Below, piece after piece: positions 42,726 through 50,855 of a stretch of 64,000 nt of DNA. Source of the stretch: Polyangiaceae bacterium (GTDB taxonomy: Bacteria; Myxococcota_A; Polyangia; Polyangiales; Polyangiaceae). Location: positions 434,001 through 498,000 of the forward strand of contig JACKEB010000014.1 of the NCBI GenBank assembly GCA_020633205.1, read 5' to 3'. A model generated the notes under the pieces. It saw only the letters and a program-made list of their open reading frames with translations, had not been told where the DNA came from and ran no database searches. The translations under genes and the position numbers were made by a program. Position 1 is the first letter of the stretch. Each line of letters begins with the position of its first letter.

Positions 42726-43734
42726 GCGCTGCGCCCTCACCTGCGGCGCGGCACTGACCCTCTGCGTCAGTTACTGCCTCGCGGAACCGGTTCGCGTTCG
42801 CTACCGCGCCCCCGATGCGTGTCCCGACGAGCAGGCGTTTCTGGCCCGCGTGAGAGCCCACACACAAGAGCTCGAGATCGCGGATCCAGACAGCCTCGCG
42901 CGGGTGCTAGAGGTCAGGATCGAAAGTGACGGGGAAGGCTACGTCGCACACCTGGAGTTCGTCGACTCGCAGCGCGAGCAGGTGTCCCGAAATATCAGCG
43001 GAAAAGACTGCGGCGAGCTCGCCGACGCGCTGGCGCTGAACCTGGCGTTGCTCGTAGAAGCTGAGTCGAGTCCCCCCGAGGCGGTGCCGGAGACTGCGCC
43101 TGATGACGAAGCTGCGCCGCCGAGGCTCCCGACCCAAGCCCCGAAGCCTCTATCTCCGACACCCCCGAAGCAGCCGGCACGCGCGCAGCCTTCAGCGGTA
43201 TGGAGCTTGGGCTTTTCGGGCCGCGCGAGCTCTCAGATCGCCCCAGACCCGAGCTACGGATTGGCCTTGGGTCTTTCGCGCCTCGCCTTTTGGGATCCCC
43301 AAGGAAATGACCCAGCTGGAGGGTGGCGGACCACGCTCGACCTCAACTACCAGGACTCGGGTCCCGTGACGTTCGAGGCGACGAGCGTGCGCTTTCGATT
43401 GTTGGGGGTGAGGGGCGCGCTGTGCGGCGGCGGGACGCTGCGCAAGCCCGTCTTCGCGGAGCTGTGTGGAGCCGCAGAGCTCGGCTACTGGGCGGCGAAA
43501 GCCGAGCGCTCCGAGCGCCTGCGCACGGCTCGCTCAGGTGCGGCGACCTGGGGGGCCCTGGGCGTTCCTCTGACCGCTGGGGTGGCCTTCGATGGACTCC
43601 AGGTCTTCGTTGCGGCGGGGCCCTGGTTCCCGTTGAACCGCGAACGCTTCACCTTTTCCCGCCCAAGCAGCGTGGTCCACGAGGTACAGCCTGTCAGCGT
43701 GAGCGTGGATTTGGGCCTCCGACTCGCGTTCTAG
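42706..43734 (+). CDS. Secreted beta-barrel-like protein, 342 aa
   Basis: The ATG at 42706 (MRVSVRRRCALTCGAALTLC) overlaps the Lgt paralogue by 20 bp; a GTG two codons later is an alternative. After the signal comes a conserved domain (about 25-115; VRYRAPDACPDEQAFLARVR and the LALNLALLVE helix), a Pro-rich linker, and a C-terminal half of alternating strands ending in Phe (SVSVDLGLRLAF), typical of outer-membrane barrels. This two-part layout recurs in myxobacteria next to ECF sigma factors. Function unknown. Confidence 0.75.
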   Translation: MRVSVRRRCALTCGAALTLCVSYCLAEPVRVRYRAPDACPDEQAFLARVRAHTQELEIADPDSLARVLEVRIESDGEGYVAHLEFVDSQREQVSRNISGKDCGELADALALNLALLVEAESSPPEAVPETAPDDEAAPPRLPTQAPKPLSPTPPKQPARAQPSAVWSLGFSGRASSQIAPDPSYGLALGLSRLAFWDPQGNDPAGGWRTTLDLNYQDSGPVTFEATSVRFRLLGVRGALCGGGTLRKPVFAELCGAAELGYWAAKAERSERLRTARSGAATWGALGVPLTAGVAFDGLQVFVAAGPWFPLNRERFTFSRPSSVVHEVQPVSVSVDLGLRLAF

Positions 43735-43738
43735 TGAG

Positions 43739-43755
43739 GCGAATCTGTGATTCGC
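43739..43755. repeat. 7-bp stem hairpin just after the barrel gene
   Basis: GCGAATC-TGT-GATTCGC directly follows the stop of the 42706 gene, and a run of seven T lies about 45 bases further. It could reduce read-through into the sigma operon, but the T-run is too distant for a standard terminator. Confidence 0.35.
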
Positions 43756-43842
43756 TGAACAAGTCAACCCAGCGTTTCCTCGCTTCTTTCGCGTTTTGGT
43801 TTTTTTCGTGATCCAAGACCGCCCCTGGAGGAATCACCCTGG

Positions 43843-44442
43843 GTGAGCAGCTCGTCCGCCACCCAGCGCGCCTCGGAGGAGGACTCGATGCACGGCGTCG
43901 TTGCTCCTCAGCCGACGGGGCTCAGCGCGGAGCAGCTCGTGCGCTCGCACTTCGACTTCGTGTGGCGACTGTTGCGACGCTTCGGACTGAGTTCAGGGGA
44001 CGCAGATGACGTTGCTCAGCAAGTGTTCGTCGTCGCGTGTCGCAAGCTCGAAGCGATTCACGCCGGGCGAGAGCGGGCGTTTTTGTTTGGAGTTGCCAGT
44101 CGCAGCGCGGCGCGCTTCCGCCGCGACCAAGGACGGCGGGGAGAAGAAGAGCTCTCCGACGACGTGTCCCTCGACGCGCCGGGCCCCGACGCCTTGGTCG
44201 ATCAACGCCGCGCCCGCGCACTGCTAGACGAGATCTTGGAGCTGATGCCCCTGGATCTGCGTTGCGTGTTCGTCTCGTTCGAGATCGAGGAGCTGAGTTT
44301 GTCTGAGATTGCAGAAGGTCTAGCGATTCCTCGAGGAACTGCGGCTTCGCGCCTACGGCGGGCAAGAGAGGACTTCGAGCAGCGTGTGAAGCGCGCGGAA
44401 CTAACGCGGGCGCACGCCAGCCGAGGAGGAAGTGATGACTGA
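43843..44442 (+). CDS. ECF-type RNA polymerase sigma factor
   Basis: The 199-residue protein has sigma region 2 (about 30-95; SHFDFVWRLLRRFG, DADDVAQQVFVVA) and region 4 (about 130-185; LDLRCVFVSFEIEELSLSEI, then IPRGTAASRLRRARE). The GTG at 43843 has GGAGGA upstream; an ATG at 43888, also with GGAGGAGG, is an equally good start. The next gene, overlapping by 8 bp, encodes a one-pass membrane protein and is the likely regulator. Confidence 0.9.
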   Translation: MSSSSATQRASEEDSMHGVVAPQPTGLSAEQLVRSHFDFVWRLLRRFGLSSGDADDVAQQVFVVACRKLEAIHAGRERAFLFGVASRSAARFRRDQGRRGEEELSDDVSLDAPGPDALVDQRRARALLDEILELMPLDLRCVFVSFEIEELSLSEIAEGLAIPRGTAASRLRRAREDFEQRVKRAELTRAHASRGGSDD

Positions 44443-45292
44443 TCCCGAACGCCTGTTGCAGCGTGCGGCTCGTGGCTCGGCGGTCGATCAGCTGCTCCGC
44501 GCCGGGGCAGAAGAGCGACCAGACGGCGCTGCGCTGCGACGCACTTTGGCTGCGGTGGGTGCTGGCGGTGCGCTGGTTGGGGTCGCTGGCGGCGCACAAG
44601 CGGCGAGCGTTGCGGGCGTTTCGACTGGCTCCGGTGCGGTCGCGGGCGCAGCAGGCGCCGGTGCTTCAGGGGCGGCTGCGGGCTCAGGCGCTGCGTTAAG
44701 TTCAGGCGCTGCATTGAGCTCAGGCGCGGGTGCTTCGGGCGCGGCGGCTGGAAAGGCCACGGCGGGTATGCTGCTCTTGAAATGGGTCGGAGCTGGCGTA
44801 CTTGCGGGAGGCGTGGTTACCGGCGCGGCTCATGTTGCCTCGGCGCCTGAACCTCAGCAGGCAGCAGCGCCCAGCGTGGCCCGCGCGCCAGAGCCCCGTG
44901 TCGCCCCAGCGCCGGCGGCGCCGCCACGCGAGCAGGCTGCGCAGCCGGTCCAAGCTGAGGCGCCTGGCGTTCCACATCGTGCGCCAGCGCCTTCCGAGAC
45001 CAGCCCGGCGGCGTCGGTCGTAGCGCCATCTCAGCTCAGCGCGGAGCTCGCGGCGCTCGGGCGTGCCAAGGCTCTGGCGGTCGGCAATCCGGGGGTCGCG
45101 CTGCGCGAACTGGAGAGTTACTTCGCTAAATTTCCGGGTGGCAAATTGAATTACGAGGCGTGCGTCCTCGGCATGCAGGCGGCGCGCCGTGCAGGTCAGC
45201 CGGAAGTGGCTCGCCGCTACGCGCGCCAGGTGCTCGCGTTTCAGTCTGCGGGCCCACAGGCGGATCAAGCCCGGTCGCTGCTCGGCCAGTGA
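44435..45292 (+). CDS. Single-pass membrane protein, probable regulator of the adjacent sigma factor
   Basis: It overlaps the sigma gene by 8 bp with GAGGAGGA upstream. The 285-residue protein has a short N-terminal cytoplasmic part (MTDPERLLQRAARGSAVDQL), a low-complexity Gly/Ala/Ser region, one TM helix (MLLLKWVGAGVLAGGVVTGA), a Pro/Ala linker, and a TPR-like periplasmic end (ALRELESYFAKFPGGKLNYE, VARRYARQVLAFQSAG). Position suggests an anti-sigma factor, though no HxxxCxxC zinc motif is present. Confidence 0.78.
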   Translation: MTDPERLLQRAARGSAVDQLLRAGAEERPDGAALRRTLAAVGAGGALVGVAGGAQAASVAGVSTGSGAVAGAAGAGASGAAAGSGAALSSGAALSSGAGASGAAAGKATAGMLLLKWVGAGVLAGGVVTGAAHVASAPEPQQAAAPSVARAPEPRVAPAPAAPPREQAAQPVQAEAPGVPHRAPAPSETSPAASVVAPSQLSAELAALGRAKALAVGNPGVALRELESYFAKFPGGKLNYEACVLGMQAARRAGQPEVARRYARQVLAFQSAGPQADQARSLLGQ

Positions 45293-45353
45293 CTGAATGG
45301 GCACTCAGCAAAGTTTTTGTGATCCGGTCACGTACCTCGAGGCATGAGCAATC

Positions 45354-46118
45354 ATGACAAAGCACACGCCCTTCATCCTTTTGCTCCTCGCGGCTGCCTG
45401 CAGCAACACTACGGATCTCGGTAGCGGCCAAAACCAAGGCAACCTATCCGACGGTGAAGTAATCTGCCAGCGCGTCAGTGAGTTGCCGTGCGGAGTCAGC
45501 GAGGCTACGTGCATGAGCGGACTCGCCGATCAGGACGAGCTCGCCGCCAGTAAAGGCTGTACCGCGGAAGTCGATTCGATGCTCAAGTGCTTCCGCGACC
45601 AAGCATTCATTTGCGAAGATGGGGAAGCCGCTACCCATGGCTGTCAAGCACAGCAGGACGCAGCAGGGACGTGCATCTTCGGCAACGTGAACCACGGTTC
45701 GTGTGGTGGCTCGGGAACGGGAGTTCCCGGAGGCGCCCAAACTTGCGACGCATCTTGCGATGATGGCGGGCAAGCCTCGTGTGCGGGTGACGGCGACGCA
45801 GTGAGCTGCATCTGCCAGAAGGGGCCACAAGCCGGGCACGAGTTTGCGCTGTTGTCGTGTCAGGACCTGGAAACCGCTTTCCTCACGGAATGCTACACCG
45901 GGACACCCGCGGGGAGCGGCGCGGCCTGCGGTGGCTCCGGGACCACGACCACCGATGGCAGAGACCTTTGCGACGCGAGTTGCACCAACGGCGTCGATGT
46001 CAGCTGCGAAGGCCCTGAAGGTGGTCCCGTGGTGTGTTCGTGCGGCAGCAGTGGTCGCGAGTTCGCACTGACCAGCTGTGACGAGCTGCCATCCCGTGTG
46101 CCTGCCGCCTGCGAATGA
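45354..46118 (+). CDS. Cys-rich lipoprotein, 254 aa
   Basis: The signal MTKHTPFILLLLAAAC is followed by about 240 residues with more than 20 Cys. Two related segments can be seen: CDASCDDGGQASCAGDG...CICQ...EFALLSCQDL and CDASCTNGVDVSCEG...CSCG...EFALTSCDEL. This internal duplication suggests two disulfide-bonded modules. No named family recognised. An imperfect palindrome GTGA-N5-TCAC lies at 45319-45331, just upstream. Confidence 0.8.
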   Translation: MTKHTPFILLLLAAACSNTTDLGSGQNQGNLSDGEVICQRVSELPCGVSEATCMSGLADQDELAASKGCTAEVDSMLKCFRDQAFICEDGEAATHGCQAQQDAAGTCIFGNVNHGSCGGSGTGVPGGAQTCDASCDDGGQASCAGDGDAVSCICQKGPQAGHEFALLSCQDLETAFLTECYTGTPAGSGAACGGSGTTTTDGRDLCDASCTNGVDVSCEGPEGGPVVCSCGSSGREFALTSCDELPSRVPAACE

Positions 46119-46255
46119 GCGTGTAACCGTTCTCCCTCGAACCGGCTAAGTTACTTGAATCATGGAGGTTTTGTTCGTGGCGACCCAGCGTGACTTGGAC
46201 TGGGACAGGCTGCCGCGATGTAAGATTTCAGACCCCTGACGCGTTCTCGGATGAC

Positions 46256-46283
46256 TTGCTAGCCACCCCCACACGTCTATAGG
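46256..46283 (+). promoter_or_regulatory. Possible sigma-70-like promoter of the GYQQQP lipoprotein gene
   Basis: TTGCTA, 16-bp spacer, TATAGG lie about 65 bp before the start at 46347. A direct repeat GCTAGCC occurs over the -35 and just after the -10, 25 bp apart, which could be an activator or repressor site. No experimental support. Confidence 0.35.
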
Positions 46284-46346
46284 CTAGCCTCTCGCTTCTG
46301 GGCGGCTCGCCGTCCCAAACCCGACACACGTCAGGGAGCTTCACGA

Positions 46347-47066
46347 ATGCGTACATCGCTCAAGATCACGACGGTCGCCGTCCTCGCCAGCTCGCTGGCC
46401 ATGGTGGCATGCCGCAAGAATGACGAAGAGGAACAGGCTCAGACTGCCGGCTATCAGCAGCAGCCTGGATACCAGCAGCAGCCCGGCTATCAGCAGCAGC
46501 CTGGCTATCAGCAGCAGCCCGGCTATCAGCAGCAGCCCGGCTACCAGGCCCAGCCCGGCGCGACGACTCCGCCCGCTGGTACTGCGCCGCCTGCTGGCAC
46601 CGCGCCCGGCATTCCCGGTCTCCCCGGCATGCAGCAGAGCAGCGGCGGTCAGGCACAGGCGCTGGATCCCGCCGCTGGTGCGGTGGCGCAGCCCATCCTG
46701 CAGCAGCTGGCCGCAGGCTCCGTTCCCCCCGGCGCCAAGGCCGTTGGCTCGGCGCTGGTTGGCAACTTCCAGCAGGGCCAGACCCTCGAGTCGCAGATCC
46801 AACTTCAGCCCGGCAAGTGCTACACGGTCGTTGCCGCGGGGATGCCCCCGGGTGTCACCGAAGTGGATGTGCAGTTCGTTGCGGTAAGCCCCATCCCGGG
46901 AATGGCTCCGGTCATGGCTCAGGACAACGCCCAGGGCTCTCAAGCAGTGCTCGGCCCGAACCCCGATTGCTACCGCTGGGCGCTACCCGCGGCTGCACCG
47001 GTGAAGCTCGTGCTGACCGTGCGCGGCGGCTCCGGTATCGCGGCGGCTCAGGTCTACGAGAAGTAA
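46347..47066 (+). CDS. Lipoprotein with GYQQQP tandem repeats
   Basis: MRTSLKITTVAVLASSLAMVAC is a lipoprotein signal. Six hexapeptide units GYQQQP (the last GYQAQP), then a Pro/Ala/Thr linker, and a C-terminal domain (about 110-239) with QLQPGKCYTVVAAGMPPGVT and CYRWALPAAAPVKLVLTVRG, resembling compact periplasmic beta domains. The Gln/Tyr-rich repeat could mediate surface interaction; function unknown. A strong terminator follows. Confidence 0.82.
   Translation: MRTSLKITTVAVLASSLAMVACRKNDEEEQAQTAGYQQQPGYQQQPGYQQQPGYQQQPGYQQQPGYQAQPGATTPPAGTAPPAGTAPGIPGLPGMQQSSGGQAQALDPAAGAVAQPILQQLAAGSVPPGAKAVGSALVGNFQQGQTLESQIQLQPGKCYTVVAAGMPPGVTEVDVQFVAVSPIPGMAPVMAQDNAQGSQAVLGPNPDCYRWALPAAAPVKLVLTVRGGSGIAAAQVYEK
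46449..46556 (+). repeat. Six 18-bp in-frame repeats (GYQQQP)
   Basis: Units of 18 bp differ by single synonymous bases (ggc/gga, tat/tac, ccc/cct). The sixth has one amino acid change. Number may vary between strains. Confidence 0.9.
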
Positions 47067-47091
47067 GACCGGCACCTGCACAAAAGCTGCG

Positions 47092-47125
47092 AAGGCCGAG
47101 GACATCAGTCCTCGGCCTTTTGCTT
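47092..47125 (+). terminator. Rho-independent terminator after the GYQQQP gene
   Basis: A perfect 12-bp stem (AAGGCCGAGGAC / GTCCTCGGCCTT) with ATCA loop is followed by TTGCTTT. It lies 26 bp after the stop codon. Confidence 0.88.
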
Positions 47126-47309
47126 TGCTCATTCTCGCTTGTGGGCGCTTCAGTCCGAGGCCCCGCGCTGCCGCCCCCGCAACGCGAGACGCCAGGCCAT
47201 GGACGACCAGGCGGCTCGAAACGGATGGGATGGTACTGCTCTGTGGGGTGTGTCCGGCGGTGACGGCAGCGCGAGGTTCGAACGGCTCACCACGTCTCTC
47301 TTCTCTTCG

Positions 47310-47567
47310 TTACTTGATCTCCTTTTCTAGCGCATCCAGTTGCGCCTCCAGGTTGCTGGAGTTGATGTCCTTCTCCGCTTCGTCTTCGAAGTCTGCTTCC
47401 GTGGGGATTTCGATGCTGTCACTCACAGCGGCTGCGGTGCTCTCGGTGGTCGCGGCCGCGGCGGTCACTCCCGGCGGCTCGCTGGGACTTCCGCTCTTGT
47501 CGTTGCAGGCGATGGTGATCGGTGCAGAGAGCGCCAATCCAAGGAGTACGAAGGCGCGGGGGCTCAC
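47310..47567 (-). CDS. Small acidic lipoprotein, 85 aa
   Basis: The GTG at 47567 overlaps the upstream gene's TGA (GTGA). The product starts MSPRAFVLLGLALSAPITIAC, a lipoprotein signal, then a Thr/Ala-rich linker and an acidic helical end (EADFEDEAEKDINSSNLEAQ). Its strongly acidic end contrasts with the basic protein encoded just upstream, so an electrostatic pair is possible. The much longer open frame in this phase is rejected because it overlaps that gene. Confidence 0.72.
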   Translation of the reverse strand: MSPRAFVLLGLALSAPITIACNDKSGSPSEPPGVTAAAATTESTAAAVSDSIEIPTEADFEDEAEKDINSSNLEAQLDALEKEIK

Positions 47568-48115
47568 TTGGCGCCTCCCTTCAACGCCTTCAAGCGCGAG
47601 GCGTGGCGGCTGTTCTCTTTGGTTTTGAGCGTCTGAGCACGCTTGACGAGGTCGCTCTTGTCCTCGTTCTTCGCCAAGATCTCCAGACGGTTCAGCTTGG
47701 CCATGCGCGCGGCGTGGAGGTTCAACTCCTGCTTCACTTCGGGGCGCTCGACGTCTTTGCCTAGCTCCTGCTTCAGCTCCTTGCGGCGCTTCTCTCTGCG
47801 CTCCGCGCGCTTCGCCTTGTAGCTCTCCCACTCGGGAGGCTGGGGCCGCTTCCCCTCGGGTTTGTCCTCGGGTTTGGCCCCGGGGGTGGACGCGGGTCGG
47901 TCTTTCTCTGCCTTCTCGTCGGGGCGCCGATCGTCTCGGCGATCCTTGTCGTCTCGGAGACGCGCCTCGGGTTTGGCTTGCTTGTCGTCTCTGGGTGGGG
48001 GCTTCTTGTCGGTTTGATGCTGGGGTGGGGGACGCTTGTCTTCTGCAAACGCGGGCGTAGCAAAGCTCAAGCCGACTAGGCAGAGCAGGCACTTGAGTGC
48101 GGTACGGCTGGTCAC
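47564..48115 (-). CDS. Secreted highly charged, basic helical protein
   Basis: The signal MTSRTALKCLLCLVGLSFATPAFA precedes a Lys/Asp/Arg/Pro-rich disordered region and a long basic helix (SYKAKRAERREKRRKELKQE, then LNLHAARMAKLNRLEILAKN). It should be periplasmic. It is coupled to the acidic lipoprotein gene by a 4-bp overlap. No family recognised. Confidence 0.75.
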   Translation of the reverse strand: MTSRTALKCLLCLVGLSFATPAFAEDKRPPPQHQTDKKPPPRDDKQAKPEARLRDDKDRRDDRRPDEKAEKDRPASTPGAKPEDKPEGKRPQPPEWESYKAKRAERREKRRKELKQELGKDVERPEVKQELNLHAARMAKLNRLEILAKNEDKSDLVKRAQTLKTKENSRHASRLKALKGGAK

Positions 48116-48369
48116 GGGGGCTCCTTCAGTTTCCGAGAGGAAACATTTTCTGGAAACGCGGTGGCGCCGCCTTCAGTGGCTGGTGAATGGCGGCCTGGGG
48201 TGTTGTGAAGTCGACAACCCAAGTGCTCGTGGCGTTATTCAAAAAATTGAACGGCGCCGTACTCGAGTCGGTGCGCTAACGCCGAAGCCGCGCGCCTTGT
48301 CCTGATCTGAGTTCCGCCGTGGCGATTTCGCCGCGCTGCGAATCGAACTCTCACAGCAAGGAGATCTGC

Positions 48370-48675
48370 ATGACGTTTTCACGCATTGCTGGTGTTGTTC
48401 TGCTCACGTTGAGCGCAGGCTGCACCGTCAACACCACTCAGGCGCGCCCCTCACCCCCTCCTCAACCAACGGTTGCGAATGCAGCACCGGCGCCCGCGAA
48501 TCACGCGGAGCACCGCCAACCCGCGGGATTCAACGACCGCAATGACGGTTGCAGAGACAAGCGCCCAGGCGACGCCTGCAGCAACCGTGGACAAGCGGGG
48601 CGTTGCTCTACGGAAAGAGGTAGGCAACTCGAGTGTGAAACTGGTCAGAGCGCGCGTCCCGATCATCGGCGCTGA
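48370..48675 (+). CDS. Short lipoprotein with one four-Cys module
   Basis: The ATG, with AAGGAG nearby, begins MTFSRIAGVVLLTLSAGC, a lipoprotein signal. After a Pro/Ala linker, a four-Cys module follows: C-x8-C-x8-C-x9-C (CRDKRPGDAC, then GRC, then LEC). The C-x8-C spacing and the GD.C, G.C and L.C context match the modules of the 48779 and 50856 lipoproteins. Function unknown; periplasmic or outer-membrane. Confidence 0.75.
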   Translation: MTFSRIAGVVLLTLSAGCTVNTTQARPSPPPQPTVANAAPAPANHAEHRQPAGFNDRNDGCRDKRPGDACSNRGQAGRCSTERGRQLECETGQSARPDHRR

Positions 48676-48731
48676 CTAACGCCACAGCCGAGTGAGCTGT
48701 CTTCGGGGCGGCTCACCCCACACTCACTTCG

Positions 48732-48749
48732 ACGATCGAAGGTGATCGT
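48732..48749. repeat. Small inverted repeat upstream of the 48779 gene
   Basis: ACGATC-GAAGGT-GATCGT, 30 bp before the start codon. It could be an operator in the leader of this lipoprotein gene. Confidence 0.3.
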
Positions 48750-48778
48750 GAGTCTTCGACAACAGGAGACATGCATTG

Positions 48779-49066
48779 ATGAACAGCATTCGCATCAGCC
48801 TACTCAGCCTTGGCCTCTTCGCGTTCGCGTGCGGCGGAGGACACCCACCTCCTCACGGCCCGCACGGCGGGAAGCCGCCGGAAGAGGCCTTCAAAGCGTG
48901 CGACGGCAAGGCAGCCGAGGCGGACTGCTCCATGGCTGGACCGGATGGAGAGAGTCACCTGGGAAAGTGCAAGGCGCCTCCACCCGACGCCAAAGACACG
49001 CGCCTGATGTGCGCACCTGAGGGCGGCCATGGCCCAGAGCACCACGGTCCACCACCACAAAAATAG
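48779..49066 (+). CDS. Short lipoprotein with one PPxEAFxAC four-Cys module
   Basis: The ATG at 48779 follows AGGAGA. MNSIRISLLSLGLFAFAC is a lipoprotein signal, followed by a His/Pro/Gly linker (possible metal binding) and the module PPEEAFKAC-x8-C-x13-C-x13-C with PDGE between the second and third Cys. A His/Pro-rich tail ends the 95-residue protein. The module recurs twice in the 50856 lipoprotein and in a shorter form in the 48370 one. The downstream sigma gene begins within 40 bp. Confidence 0.82.
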   Translation: MNSIRISLLSLGLFAFACGGGHPPPHGPHGGKPPEEAFKACDGKAAEADCSMAGPDGESHLGKCKAPPPDAKDTRLMCAPEGGHGPEHHGPPPQK

Positions 49067-49103
49067 GCGCTATCTCGCCGGCGCGCGGTCGTCGCCTCCG
49101 CTG

Positions 49104-49802
49104 ATGTTGGTCAAAACAGCGCGGAACTGTGCGACGGCCGTTCCAGCGCGCGAACAATCGACGACTTCGGCTAGCCGAGCCCTAACGCTCTGCGATGCTC
49201 AACCGTCTTCCACGGTAGCGGATGGTCGATTGATCTCGGATGCAGTCACAGCGGATCTGGTACGCCGGGTTCAGCGAGGTGAGCCTCGCGCCTTCGAAGG
49301 TCTGGCCAAGGCTTACCTCCGAGCGGCGTACTCCGTGGCGCTGGCGATCGTACGGCGACCGAGCGACGCCGAAGATGTCGCTCAGGATGCGTTGTTGATC
49401 GCGTTCGAGCGCATCGACACCTGCCGTGAGCCTGCGCGCTTCGGAGGGTGGTTGATGCAGATCACCCGCAATCAATCACGGAACTTCTTGGACCGTCGTC
49501 GTCTAAGAGACGTGCCGGCGCAAGAGCCCAACGAGTTCAACATTGGCAGCCAAGCCGCGGACGATCGCGGTCCCGAACGCGCCAAGTTGCTCACTGCCCT
49601 CGAGTTGCTCAGCGAAGCCCAGCGCGAGGTCGTGCTGCTGCATGATCTCGAGGGTTGGACCCACGCGGAAATCGGCCGCGCGCTGGAGCTCTCCGAAGTG
49701 ATGAGCCGACAACATCTATTTCAAGCCAGGCGCGTGCTACGAGGCGCACTGGAAGAAGGCGCCGAGGGGGCGCCGAGACGCAAAGCGGGAGGAGCTCAAT
49801 GA
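49104..49802 (+). CDS. ECF-type RNA polymerase sigma factor (second)
   Basis: Sigma region 2 (LVRRVQRGEPRAFEGLAKAY, PSDAEDVAQDALLIAFERI) and region 4 (LSEAQREVVLLHDLEGWTHA, then LSEVMSRQHLFQARRVLR) are clear. The start is uncertain: the ATG at 49104 is the first that avoids overlapping the 48779 gene, but the real start may be a later non-ATG codon just before LISDAVTADLV, because the first 40 residues look non-conserved. It overlaps the anti-sigma gene by 4 bp. It probably controls the surrounding lipoprotein/Spy genes. Confidence 0.88.
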   Translation: MLVKTARNCATAVPAREQSTTSASRALTLCDAQPSSTVADGRLISDAVTADLVRRVQRGEPRAFEGLAKAYLRAAYSVALAIVRRPSDAEDVAQDALLIAFERIDTCREPARFGGWLMQITRNQSRNFLDRRRLRDVPAQEPNEFNIGSQAADDRGPERAKLLTALELLSEAQREVVLLHDLEGWTHAEIGRALELSEVMSRQHLFQARRVLRGALEEGAEGAPRRKAGGAQ

Positions 49803-50158
49803 CTGATTTCGAACGCATCGATCTGTCGAGCCTCGACCCAGCGCGCAATGCCGAGCGCTGGCAGCTCAGGCTCGATGAAACCGTGCATCTGGCGATTCGT
49901 GCGCGCAATCGTCGCATGACCGTTGGCCGCCAGATCTACATATGGACCAAGCCGCTGCTCGGCATTGCCGCGGGGATAGCTGGCATTGTGTGGACTGGCG
50001 CGCTCCTCAGCGGCAGCGCCCAAGACACGGCCACGGCGGAAGACCCTCACGCCACCCTCAGCGCCTGGGCAGCGGAGGGTGAGGTGCCGTCATCCACTTC
50101 CAAGATGCTGCAGGTGATGCAGGAGCTGCCGGCGCAGGCTGGGGACGAGCATGAGTGA
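49799..50158 (+). CDS. Putative anti-sigma factor, single-pass membrane protein
   Basis: ATGA overlap with the sigma gene. The 119-residue protein has a cytoplasmic N-terminal helix-rich part (1-48; ERIDLSSLDPARNAERWQLR), one TM helix (about 52-71; PLLGIAAGIAGIVWTGALL), and a short periplasmic tail. Size, topology and position are those of small anti-sigma factors; no zinc motif is seen. Overlaps the Spy-like gene by 8 bp. Confidence 0.75.
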   Translation: MTDFERIDLSSLDPARNAERWQLRLDETVHLAIRARNRRMTVGRQIYIWTKPLLGIAAGIAGIVWTGALLSGSAQDTATAEDPHATLSAWAAEGEVPSSTSKMLQVMQELPAQAGDEHE

Positions 50159-50675
50159 CGCGGAGAGCCACGTGAGGCCTACCACGGAGCCGCGCAGCGT
50201 GCGGCTCGTGACGGCGATCTTGCTCGTCGTCACCTTTGCTGCCGGGACGCTGACGGGCGTTGGAATTACCGTGTGGTTAAAGCCGGGGCATCACGGTCAT
50301 CCGCCACCCCCGAAGTTCGGTCCGTTGCCTCTGGAAGACCTTGATCTCTCCCAGGAGCAGCAAGCGAAGGTGAAGGCCATCTTCGATCGGCACCGCCCGG
50401 AGATCGAAGCCGCGGTGCGCGAGACCTTCCCCAAGGTACAGGCGATCAACGAGCAGACGGAGCGTGAGGTGAAGGAGATCCTCACCGACGCCCAGAAGCA
50501 GCGCTTCGAGGAACTGAAGAAGCGCCGCAAGCACCGTCCCCGTCCGCCGGGTGAGCCCTGGATGGGCCCTGGCGGTCCCGGTGGGCCTGGCGCTCCTCCG
50601 CCGCCAGACGGCAACATGGCTCCCCCTGCGCCCCCTAGCGCCGACGCCCCGCTCCCCGCACCCTCGGGTTCCTAG
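50151..50675 (+). CDS. Membrane-anchored Spy/CpxP-like periplasmic protein
   Basis: After a TM anchor (about 18-42) comes a His/Pro stretch (GHHGHPPPP) and a helical domain with two LTxxQ-like motifs, LSQEQQAKVKAIFDRHRPEI and LTDAQKQRFEELKKRR, as in Spy, CpxP and zinc-resistance proteins. These are periplasmic chaperones or metal-responsive adaptors. A Pro/Gly-rich tail ends the protein. As third gene of a sigma/anti-sigma operon it could sense misfolded proteins or metals and relay this to the anti-sigma factor. Confidence 0.85.
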   Translation: MSDAESHVRPTTEPRSVRLVTAILLVVTFAAGTLTGVGITVWLKPGHHGHPPPPKFGPLPLEDLDLSQEQQAKVKAIFDRHRPEIEAAVRETFPKVQAINEQTEREVKEILTDAQKQRFEELKKRRKHRPRPPGEPWMGPGGPGGPGAPPPPDGNMAPPAPPSADAPLPAPSGS

Positions 50676-50855
50676 CGAGAATCGCCTGCTGAACTGGCAC
50701 CGTAGCGATTCCCTGCGGATTTAAGCGTTGCTTGCTCTCGATGGCCAAGCGGGTTTTTGGGGGGTGAGGTGAGATGTGCACCGTCACCGCTAACACAAGG
50801 CCTCGGTTGGTTGTCCTCTGTTCAACGACTCAAGCCGTTTCGCAAGGAGTTTGGC

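Noticed and set aside
45319..45331. CRP-like site GTGA-N5-TCAC
   Set aside because: Spacer is five, not six, and the outer bases do not fit the consensus.
50694..50720. Sigma-54-like TGGCAC element before the 50856 gene
   Set aside because: No GC at the correct -12 spacing.
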